From Komagataeibacter xylinus (lineage in GTDB: Bacteria; Pseudomonadota; Alphaproteobacteria; Acetobacterales; Acetobacteraceae): a DNA stretch of 64,000 nt. Both the position numbers and the translations under genes were made by a program. The notes under the pieces are model-generated. The model was not told where the DNA came from. It saw only the letters and a program-made list of their open reading frames with translations, and did not search any database. Positions 36,512 through 44,196 of the stretch are shown here, one piece after another. The first letter of the stretch is position 1; each line of letters starts with the position of its first letter. Location of the stretch: the NCBI RefSeq assembly GCF_004302915.1, contig NZ_QQBI01000007.1, forward strand, positions 62,001 to 126,000. The letters are read 5' to 3'.

Positions 36512-38920
36512 ATGAATATACTTCAATACAGGTATCATCTTACTTGTGCATTGTCATGCGCAGTTGCCATTCCCGCCCTTGTCATCGGACTGGGGGGAGA
36601 AAGCAGCTATGCTGCTCCAGTCGCGGCAGATAATACGACGACAGCCAAACCGCGCCATGTCAAGCCTTCAGGTCGTGCAGGCACCCGTGCCGCCCAACCC
36701 ACGACCAGCGCGCCCGTGCCGCCCCCAGCGCCTGAAATGCTCAGGGTTTCCACGGCGCATAATGTTTCCCGCGGGTCGCAGCAGGCCGTATCGCGCAAGA
36801 CAATGGACATTTATGTTCCCGGCACCAGCCCGCTGGCCGTGCTGGCGAATACGACACCGGGCGTAAGCTTTGCATCCGATGACCCGTTCGGCCTCGATAC
36901 GGTGGCAAACACGCTTTACATCCGTGGCTTCAACCAGAGCCAGATCGGCGCCACGCTTGACGGCATACCCATGGGTGACCAGGGATTCCAGCAATATAAC
37001 GGCCTCGATATCAATGAGGCGGTGATTCAGGATAATATTGCTGGCATGCAACTTTCCCAAGGTGGGGGGGCGCTCAGCACGCCCTCCACAACAAACCTGG
37101 GTGGTGCCCTGACCTACCGCACCAGCGACCCTGACGAAGAGGCAGGCGGACGCGTATCACAGACATTTGGCAGCAACCACACCTTTCGCACGTTTGCCCG
37201 GGTGGATAGTGGCAAGCTGAATGCTTCGGGAACCAGGTTTTATGCCTCCTATGCCCGGACTGACGATAATTTATGGAAAGGCTATGGCGACCAGCTTGCC
37301 CAGCAGGTCAATTTCAAGCTTGTTCAGCCATTTCATGATGTAGGCAAAATCTCTGCCATTTTTGACTGGTCCGAACTGGACCAGTACAATTACATGGCGG
37401 AAAGCCTGAATATGCTGAAAACACTGGGCGGAAACCTGAATTACCTTTACCCGAACTATGGCGAGGCCTATGCCGCAGCACAGGGGAACTATTCAGCCAA
37501 TATACAGAAACTGGGTAATGCGCAGGATGAATCAAGTGCAACCTATAATGATGCCGGGCAGAAACAGCGTAATTTCCTTTCCGCCCTTATTGCCGAATTT
37601 CATCTGACACCGCGCCTGACAGAAAAAACAATCCTGTATGCCCATGTCTCCAGTGGCAACTATGAAATGGAGGAAGCCATTCCTTCCCCCAACGGTTCGC
37701 CCATGAGCCAGTATGTCGGCCATATGGGCATGCGCCGGATCGGTGGCATACAGTCCTTTGAGTATGATATTGCATCGAACCACATCCAGGCTGGTTTCTG
37801 GTATGAAAATAACTGGAACAGTTTCCCTGCCCGTTTGTATAGCGAACCCCTGTTGGGGCAGGGGCAGCCGATCAGTTCCATGGGGCCATATGTCAATCCC
37901 TATACGACTGAATTCGACGATGAGTACAATACCAATACCTTCCAGTTCTTCTTGCAGGATACATATCACATCAGGCGTAACCTGACGGTCAGCGCAGGGT
38001 TTCGCTCCATGCTGCAGACCACGCATGGTGGTGCAAGTTACAACAACGCCGCCTATACAGGAGCCAGTGCCCTGCCGCGTGGCAACCTGACTGCGGCAGA
38101 TGCTTTTCTCCCGCATTTTTCAATGAATTATACCTTTCTCCGGCACCATGAATTGTATTTCGATATAGCGGAAAACATGCGCGCCTATACTTATTATCCG
38201 TGGAACATGCCCAATGGCGGGGCATGGACAGATTCCAACCAGCAGGTTTTCAACGATACCAAGAACTCCCTGCGGCCTGAACGGACATGGGATTATGTTG
38301 TCGGCTACAGGTACAATTCCAGACGCCTGTCTGCCTCGGTCGATTTTTATCATGTTGATTATTATAACCGGCTGGTCAGCACGGAAGCGGGCAATATTTT
38401 CCAGCCTTACAGCACCTTTACCAATGCAGGTAAGGAAACCATGAACGGCGCGGATGTTTCTGCAACACTACGCCCGGTCAAAGGGTTGGAAATATTCAAC
38501 AGCTTCAGTTATAATGATGCGCAGTATGAAGGCGGTATTGAATATGAAGGCCAGTATGTGAGCCTGAAAGGCAAGCACCAGGTTGCCTACCCCAAGTTCA
38601 TGTATAAAACCAATGCGACATACACGTATAAAAATGCCAGCGCTACGTTCAGCGCAACCTATACGGGGCGTCGGCCGCTTTCTTATGTGAACGACACATA
38701 CGTACCGGCTTACTGGCTGGCCAACCTTTCGGCTACCTACAATTTCGGGCATATCGGATTTGCCAAAAACCTCAAGATTAATTTTGGTGTCTACAATCTT
38801 TTCAATACCACCTATGTAGGAGGCATGGGGATCGAGGGTTATCCACTCTCAGGTGACTATCCGACGCTGTTTATCGGTGCGCCCCGGCAGTATTTCGGCA
38901 CGGTTTCCGCGCAGTTCTAA
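36512..38920 (+). CDS. TonB-dependent outer-membrane receptor, catabolic region copy 2
   Basis: 802 residues. Signal peptide at the N-terminus (LTCALSCAVAIPALVIGL), followed by a threonine/proline-rich linker, a plug (VPGTSPLAVLANTTPGV; GFNQSQIGATLDGIPMGDQG) and a long barrel ending RQYFGTVSAQF. Ribosome site AAAAGGAG precedes ATG 36512 closely. It is a paralogue of the receptor at 26.7 kb by plug and barrel wording (KGYGDQLAQQVN versus KGYGEQFMQQVN). It lies between the oxygenase/RidA pair and the amidase, so it is likely part of the same catabolic programme. Confidence 0.93.
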   Translation: MNILQYRYHLTCALSCAVAIPALVIGLGGESSYAAPVAADNTTTAKPRHVKPSGRAGTRAAQPTTSAPVPPPAPEMLRVSTAHNVSRGSQQAVSRKTMDIYVPGTSPLAVLANTTPGVSFASDDPFGLDTVANTLYIRGFNQSQIGATLDGIPMGDQGFQQYNGLDINEAVIQDNIAGMQLSQGGGALSTPSTTNLGGALTYRTSDPDEEAGGRVSQTFGSNHTFRTFARVDSGKLNASGTRFYASYARTDDNLWKGYGDQLAQQVNFKLVQPFHDVGKISAIFDWSELDQYNYMAESLNMLKTLGGNLNYLYPNYGEAYAAAQGNYSANIQKLGNAQDESSATYNDAGQKQRNFLSALIAEFHLTPRLTEKTILYAHVSSGNYEMEEAIPSPNGSPMSQYVGHMGMRRIGGIQSFEYDIASNHIQAGFWYENNWNSFPARLYSEPLLGQGQPISSMGPYVNPYTTEFDDEYNTNTFQFFLQDTYHIRRNLTVSAGFRSMLQTTHGGASYNNAAYTGASALPRGNLTAADAFLPHFSMNYTFLRHHELYFDIAENMRAYTYYPWNMPNGGAWTDSNQQVFNDTKNSLRPERTWDYVVGYRYNSRRLSASVDFYHVDYYNRLVSTEAGNIFQPYSTFTNAGKETMNGADVSATLRPVKGLEIFNSFSYNDAQYEGGIEYEGQYVSLKGKHQVAYPKFMYKTNATYTYKNASATFSATYTGRRPLSYVNDTYVPAYWLANLSATYNFGHIGFAKNLKINFGVYNLFNTTYVGGMGIEGYPLSGDYPTLFIGAPRQYFGTVSAQF

Positions 38921-38959
38921 ACAGGCCGCTTTCCCTTTATTTATAGAAGGTTCTGCCAG

Positions 38960-39907
38960 ATGTGCCAGGCCTGCGTACATACCATTCACCGCCATAAGGC
39001 GCATTTTGGCTGGAACCGTGACACGTCGCCCGTTCATGTTGCTAGGTCTGGTGACGTTTTGTGCTTCGAGTGTGCCGATGCTTCTGGCGGTCAGATAGAC
39101 GTGGATGCAACTGCGCGCACACTGGAGGCACTCGATTTCGGGCGCATCAATCCCCTTAACGGACCTGTTTATGTAGAGGGTGCGCAACCGGGGGATGCGC
39201 TTAAAATAACCGTCAACCGCTTCCATCCATCGGGGCAGGGCTGGACTGCGAACATACCCGGCTTTGGCCTGCTGGCAGACCAGTTTCCCGAGCCATCCCT
39301 TTATCTATGGCGCTACGATCCCGTCACATTGGGGCCTGCGCTTTTTGGCCATAAGGGCGTGCGGGTGCCATTGAAGCCCGTTATTGGCACGATTGGCGTA
39401 GCCCCGGCAGAGCCAGGCCTGCATTCCGTTGTGCCGCCACGGCGGGTAGGGGGCAACATGGATCTGCGCGATATCGCTGAAGGAAGCGTACTTTACCTGC
39501 CGGTAGAGGTGGAAGGGGCGCTCCTGTCACTGGGAGATACGCATGCGGCGCAGGGTGATGGTGAAGTATGCGGAACCGCAATTGAAAGCGCCATGAATGT
39601 GGAAATACGTGTTGAGTTACTCAAGCGCACGGCTCTGCCCGCGCCGCGCCTGACCACTTCCGGCCCGGTTACACGTCATCTTGACGGAGCAGGATATGAA
39701 GTTACAACCGGGATCGGCCCCGACCTGTTTCAGGCTGCACGGGAAAGTGTTTCCCGTATGATCGACCTGCTGGGGTGCCAGTATGGTATCTCACCCATCA
39801 ATGCTTACATGCTCTGCTCGGTTTGCGGGGATCTGCGCGTGAGCGAGATCGTGGATGTGCCGAATTTTATCGTATCGTTCTATTTTCCCCGCATTGTGTT
39901 TCATTAA
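38960..39907 (+). CDS. Acetamidase/formamidase family amidohydrolase
   Basis: 315 residues. Family motifs: NRDTSPVHVARSGDVLCFEC, NPLNGPVYVEGAQPGDALKI, GGNMDLRDIAEGSVLYLPVE, LSLGDTHAAQGDGEVCGTAI, with the Asp/His metal ligands in GNMD and LGDTH. The family hydrolyses formamide, acetamide and other small amides to acid plus ammonia. It follows the second receptor by 39 nt, so the two are probably co-transcribed. In this setting it may act on an amide intermediate; formamide itself would feed formate as PurU does. Confidence 0.92.
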   Translation: MCQACVHTIHRHKAHFGWNRDTSPVHVARSGDVLCFECADASGGQIDVDATARTLEALDFGRINPLNGPVYVEGAQPGDALKITVNRFHPSGQGWTANIPGFGLLADQFPEPSLYLWRYDPVTLGPALFGHKGVRVPLKPVIGTIGVAPAEPGLHSVVPPRRVGGNMDLRDIAEGSVLYLPVEVEGALLSLGDTHAAQGDGEVCGTAIESAMNVEIRVELLKRTALPAPRLTTSGPVTRHLDGAGYEVTTGIGPDLFQAARESVSRMIDLLGCQYGISPINAYMLCSVCGDLRVSEIVDVPNFIVSFYFPRIVFH

Positions 39908-39926
39908 AGCGATAGCCAGCGGGGCA

Positions 39927-40697
39927 TCATAAGGAGCGCATGTAAGCGGCGACAGCCGCCCTGCTGCCGACGCCAGTCTTGTTCAATATATTGACAATAT
40001 GGGTTTTTACGGTCGAAACCCCGATATGCATTATTTCCGAGATTTCCCAGTTCGAGGCGCCTTTTTCAAGCAGGAAAACGACCTCGACTTCCTTGTTGGT
40101 AAGCTGGAATTTTTCTTTCAGGACGCGACATATCCGCCGGTCACGCATCTGTGGATGCTGCTGGAGGGTAAATTCCATGTAACGGCGCAGGGCTTCCCAC
40201 TGGAAATCAGTCGGGAAAGGCGTGCGGTCCACCTGGCGCTTCATCACGCTTAACAGCGCCACGGCGTCATTTTCATTGCGGAAAAGGAAATTGATTTCGT
40301 CTACAATTCCGTGACGTTGCAAAAACGTATCATGAATCTGGTTGTGGTCATGTGAATTGTGGCTACGCTCATGGTCCAGCATGAGCACATTGTTTGATCC
40401 ATTCAGAACTTTGCGGATGCTGAGGGGATCGTAGGTATAGAAGCCGTTATTGAAATATTCCGGCAACAGGTCGGCTTCCGTACCGGTCAGCTCTATTGTC
40501 TGAACAAATTGAGCGGAATCAACCCAGAACAGAATGGCAGATGATGCCTGTAACAGATCGCACCCGAACGCCAGTGTCGCCTGAGTACAGGGATGGCATG
40601 TCTCCTGGGAATGAGTAGCCGTCATCACCGTCATGGCAACCGGCGACATATCAGGGCCAAGCCTGTCATGCTGTTGCGGTGTTTTCTGACGACTCAT
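39927..40697 (-). CDS. LuxR-type transcriptional regulator
   Basis: 256 residues. C-terminal LuxR/GerE helix-turn-helix: FQLTNKEVEVVFLLEKGASN, WEISEIMHIGVSTVKTHIVN, ILNKTGVGSRAAVAAYM. The N-terminal ~180 residues do not show the tryptophan/tyrosine pattern of acyl-homoserine-lactone binders and resemble a generic sensor domain. AGGA lies 8 nt before ATG 40697. It converges on the amidase gene and faces the APC permease across a 427-bp region containing a 20-bp dyad. No luxI-like synthase is in the window, so the signal is probably a metabolite. Confidence 0.88.
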   Translation of the reverse strand: MSRQKTPQQHDRLGPDMSPVAMTVMTATHSQETCHPCTQATLAFGCDLLQASSAILFWVDSAQFVQTIELTGTEADLLPEYFNNGFYTYDPLSIRKVLNGSNNVLMLDHERSHNSHDHNQIHDTFLQRHGIVDEINFLFRNENDAVALLSVMKRQVDRTPFPTDFQWEALRRYMEFTLQQHPQMRDRRICRVLKEKFQLTNKEVEVVFLLEKGASNWEISEIMHIGVSTVKTHIVNILNKTGVGSRAAVAAYMRSL

Positions 40698-40891
40698 GGG
40701 TTTGTTCCTTTCTTCCAGTTGAGTGGAAGATGCGCGCCTGAACGCGCGGACCGGATCGGGGGAGCGCGAAAGAGAGCATGGAATGAACGGTATCTGACCG
40801 GTTCTTTCCGAAAAAAATCCTATATATGGAATATGTTAATTTCAAGCTGCCTGATGAAGGAATAATGGATGCATCGGGTTTAAGAAAAATA

Positions 40892-40911
40892 ATGTTGCGA
40901 CAAGGCAACAT
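40892..40911. promoter_or_regulatory. 20-bp dyad between the LuxR gene and the APC permease
   Basis: ATGTTGC (40892-40898) and GCAACAT (40905-40911) are perfect inverted arms around six bases. A 20-bp dyad is the size of LuxR-family operators. It lies about 195 bp before the LuxR start and 213 bp before the permease start, in an AT-rich region that otherwise shows no gene. Confidence 0.45.
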
Positions 40912-41124
40912 AATTGCATAAAGTAAAGAATTCATCAGGTGAATTTCAGAATAAAATTTAAAATATTTTTTATGGATTTTGGTTTAATATGTGTCCGGTA
41001 TTATATTATTATCCCGTAACGGATATCCAGGCCGGAACGGGATGGTCATTCTGTTACCATTACAGCTTTATGACATGCCCGTGACTGTCACGGTATCTGT
41101 GTTTTCTTGTGGGGTGGCGTCAAC

Positions 41125-42534
41125 ATGTCTGGCACATCGGAACCCGGCTGCACGAAACGTAAGCTGGGGTTAATCGAGCTTCTGGCGCTTTCCCTGGCTT
41201 TCATCAGCCCCACGGTGGTCCTGTGTGCCAATGGGCAGGCGCTGGTGGGGCTGACCCATGTTGCCTTGTGGAAGGTATACGGGCTTGGCTGGATCGGCAT
41301 CTCCGCCATTGCCTATAGCTTTGGCCGCCTTGCTTCCATGGGGGGGCATGTCGGGATGGCTGACGTTGCGGTCGGGCAGGTCCTGGGGAAACGGGCAGGG
41401 CAGTTTGCATCCCTTGCACTACTGGGGGCCTATGCAAGTTTTTCACTGGCCAACCCAAATGTGACAGCCTCGTTTGTTTCGGATATTATTTATATGTTAT
41501 ATCCGGATATGCATATAACGTCTTACCTGCCGTTTTTTATGCTTGTCCTGTTTTTCAATCTCATGATCATACGTGGCCAGACCAATACTATCATGCATGT
41601 TCTGCTGGCCATGGAAGGGGTGGGAATCATCCTGATCATCTATCTGTGCGGCGCTGTTTTAATGCAGCCTCATACTGCTGTTGCGCCCACTGTCGTGCCC
41701 GCGGAGCCCATCAGAATATCTTCTGTCCTTTCTGGTGTTGTCATTGCCTTCCTGTCCTGGGCAGGATTTGAATCATGCATGACCCTGTCAGAAGAAAATG
41801 GAGATTCACCCCGTGTGATGCATCAGGCCCTGGCGGCAAGTGTCATCATATCCGGCATCATGTTTGTTGGTGTCATGGCTGTTATTCAATATGGCTTTGA
41901 GCGGCACCTTGGTGGCCTATCGGCCCTGGCCGTATCATCCAATGCCCTTGCTGATATGGCCCGCCACTATATAGGGCGATGGAGCATGGTTGCCTTTGGG
42001 TTTGCGGCACTCGGCTCTGCTTTTGCCGGAACAGTCGCGGCCATTACGGCATGCAGCAATCTCGCGCGTCATGTCGTGAGCGGGTCGGGCAGTGTTTTGC
42101 CAGCATCCAGCGCAGCATTCCTGTCAGATCATATCCTTTCTCCATTCGGGATTACCGTTTTGATTGTATGCCAGCAATTTTTGCTTGTCCTGTTGAAGCC
42201 GGTCATGCCGGCGCTCCCCTCTGGTGGAATGGATATTTATGCATTTTTTGGCACCGTGGGAGCCATATGTATCATGATAAGCTATTTATTGGTGCAGTTA
42301 TCCGCACTGGTTGCTTTTTACAAACAGAGAGGTAGATCCGGTTGGTGGGAAATCATGATTGCTCTTTTTGGTCTGGTCTTTATTGCTACCGCGATTTTTA
42401 GTTGTATATACCAAGATGGTCGCGCCGCTTTGTGTGCTCTATTGGCGGGTATGTGGATGGCATGTGGCGCAATGGGTTTTCTATTTATGTCACGATGGAA
42501 AAACAATTTTATATTCTGCAGAAAAATACGATAG
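41125..42534 (+). CDS. APC-superfamily amino acid permease
   Basis: 469 residues with about 12 membrane helices. The start KRKLGLIELLALSLAFISPT and the glycine-rich first helix region, plus SWAGFESCMTLSEENGDSPR in the middle, are characteristic of APC-family amino acid/polyamine carriers. GGGGTGG lies before ATG 41125; the upstream TTG at 41107 is less likely. It faces the LuxR gene and probably imports an amino acid or amine related to this catabolic region, for example an N-methyl amino acid, but specificity is not visible. It converges with the NCS1 permease. Confidence 0.9.
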   Translation: MSGTSEPGCTKRKLGLIELLALSLAFISPTVVLCANGQALVGLTHVALWKVYGLGWIGISAIAYSFGRLASMGGHVGMADVAVGQVLGKRAGQFASLALLGAYASFSLANPNVTASFVSDIIYMLYPDMHITSYLPFFMLVLFFNLMIIRGQTNTIMHVLLAMEGVGIILIIYLCGAVLMQPHTAVAPTVVPAEPIRISSVLSGVVIAFLSWAGFESCMTLSEENGDSPRVMHQALAASVIISGIMFVGVMAVIQYGFERHLGGLSALAVSSNALADMARHYIGRWSMVAFGFAALGSAFAGTVAAITACSNLARHVVSGSGSVLPASSAAFLSDHILSPFGITVLIVCQQFLLVLLKPVMPALPSGGMDIYAFFGTVGAICIMISYLLVQLSALVAFYKQRGRSGWWEIMIALFGLVFIATAIFSCIYQDGRAALCALLAGMWMACGAMGFLFMSRWKNNFIFCRKIR

Positions 42535-42635
42535 GAAACGGCCTGCTGCCCTGACATGAACACGTACCCCGTGGCGGCTTTATGGCTGCTCTCCTGCCAA
42601 AGCCTGCCCTGCGCCGCTACCGTATATGCTGGTCA

Positions 42636-44108
42636 TCAGGAAGGTGAATTGATGGCATGGTCCGATTTCATCAAGACCAGGTAACACAACCCTCCCGTCA
42701 GGCATCCGATAAACCATGCAAATTCGGACAGGGCCGATAAAGCAGGCACGAACACGCTCGCGCCCCCCGCCACCACCGCAATCAGCAGGGCCAGGACGGC
42801 CGCCGGGTTAACCCCGTTGCGGTACCAGTAACGGCCCTGCGCACTGGTGGTGTAAAGTGCTGCAACATCAACCTGCCGGCGGCGCACGATATAGTAGTCA
42901 CAGACAAGGATGCCAAATAGCGGGCCGATAAACGTGGCCAGCACATCCAGTGTCAGATGCATGACCTGTGGGTTGCCATACAGTTTCCATGGCATGATGA
43001 CGATCGATCCGGCGGCCGCGATCATGCCGCCACTCCGCAGGCTGATATGCCGGGGCGAGAGATTGGAAAAATCGAACGAGGCCGAGACGAAATTGGCCAC
43101 GATATTGATGCCTGCCGTGGCAATGATGAATGTCAGCATGCCAAATATGACCGCAGTCAGGCTATCGATATGCGCGACCGTTTCCACCGGATCGATCATG
43201 ACATGGCCAAAAGCGGGTGCGGTCAGGGCAATGGTGCAGATTGTCAGGGCTGAAAACCCGATGAAATTGAACGGCAGCCCCCAGAAATTGCCGCGCCTGA
43301 TATCCGCCGCACTGCGCCCGTAGCGGGCAAAATCACCAAAATTGAGCATCGGGCCGGAAAAATACGAGACTACGAGTGCCACGGCATTCACGCTGGCCCA
43401 TGCCAGTGCGCTGCCATGCAACGGGGCGCCCGCACCCGTAATGCGCAAGGAAAAATGGCGCCACCCCACATGATGGAGCAGGTACAGGTCGAGCGCGATC
43501 ATGATGGCGTATACGGCAGGCCCCGCCAGTTCGATAAACCGTCGGATTGTCTCGATCCCCCGCCAGAAAATGGCGGCCTGCACCAGCCATAAAAGGCCAA
43601 ATGCGCCCCACCCTACGGCTGAAAGCCCCAGCATGCCGTGTAGCCGGGCCTCGGCCCATGGTGTCAGGCCGGGGGCAAGCCGCAGGGTCAGCACCACCAG
43701 CGCGTTTGATGCCAGCCAGGTCTGTATGCCGTACCAGCATACGGCAATCACGCCGCGGATCAGCGCGGGAATATTGGCGCCGAGCACGCCAAAGGACATG
43801 CGGCATACAACCGGAAACGGCGTGCCCGTGCGCTGGCTGGGCACCGCCACAAGGTTGCACAGGGCGTTTACAATCAGTACGCCCGCCAGCAGGGCGGCAA
43901 AAACCAGCCCCGAAGGCAGGCCGAGTGTAAAGAGGTTGCCAGCCGTGACATAGCCGCCAACGCTATGCACATCCGACATCCAGAAAGACAGGTAATCGTA
44001 CCAGTTCCAGTCCTGCCTTGCTGCAGGGAGCAGATCGCTATTGCGTAACCTGTCATCGTGCGGGGCTGGATCAGATGGAACTGCTTCCGGTCGTGCCTGC
44101 ATGTTCAT
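42636..44108 (-). CDS. NCS1-family permease (hydantoin/allantoin/nucleobase type)
   Basis: 490 residues, about 12 membrane helices. The N-terminal part RQDWNWYDYLSFWMSDVHSV and GTPFPVVCRMSFGVLGANIP are standard NCS1 wording (proton- or sodium-coupled carriers for cytosine, allantoin, uracil and hydantoins). The C-terminus carries the family's GILVCDYYIVRRRQVDVAAL motif. It is third in a minus-strand unit: racemase-like gene, TonB receptor, NCS1 carrier. That linkage favours a hydantoin or allantoin-type substrate over pyrimidines. An inverted repeat GGCCAC/GTGGCC lies in the 88-bp gap upstream. Confidence 0.92.
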   Translation of the reverse strand: MNMQARPEAVPSDPAPHDDRLRNSDLLPAARQDWNWYDYLSFWMSDVHSVGGYVTAGNLFTLGLPSGLVFAALLAGVLIVNALCNLVAVPSQRTGTPFPVVCRMSFGVLGANIPALIRGVIAVCWYGIQTWLASNALVVLTLRLAPGLTPWAEARLHGMLGLSAVGWGAFGLLWLVQAAIFWRGIETIRRFIELAGPAVYAIMIALDLYLLHHVGWRHFSLRITGAGAPLHGSALAWASVNAVALVVSYFSGPMLNFGDFARYGRSAADIRRGNFWGLPFNFIGFSALTICTIALTAPAFGHVMIDPVETVAHIDSLTAVIFGMLTFIIATAGINIVANFVSASFDFSNLSPRHISLRSGGMIAAAGSIVIMPWKLYGNPQVMHLTLDVLATFIGPLFGILVCDYYIVRRRQVDVAALYTTSAQGRYWYRNGVNPAAVLALLIAVVAGGASVFVPALSALSEFAWFIGCLTGGLCYLVLMKSDHAINSPS

Positions 44109-44196
44109 ACACTGCTCCCCCGCAGGCCACTATGCCCGGGTGTGGTGGCCGTGTGAAGGTCATGCGGGCTCATGGATTCCATTGCACGGTGCCCGC

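Noticed and set aside
39927-40697. Quorum-sensing LuxR/LuxI system
   Set aside because: No LuxI-type synthase in the window and the N-terminal domain lacks the typical lactone-binding residues.
10140-42534. Simple creatinine degradation pathway
   Set aside because: HyuAB and SoxBDAG would fit, but no creatininase, creatinase, creatinine deaminase or N-carbamoylsarcosine amidase is present in the window.
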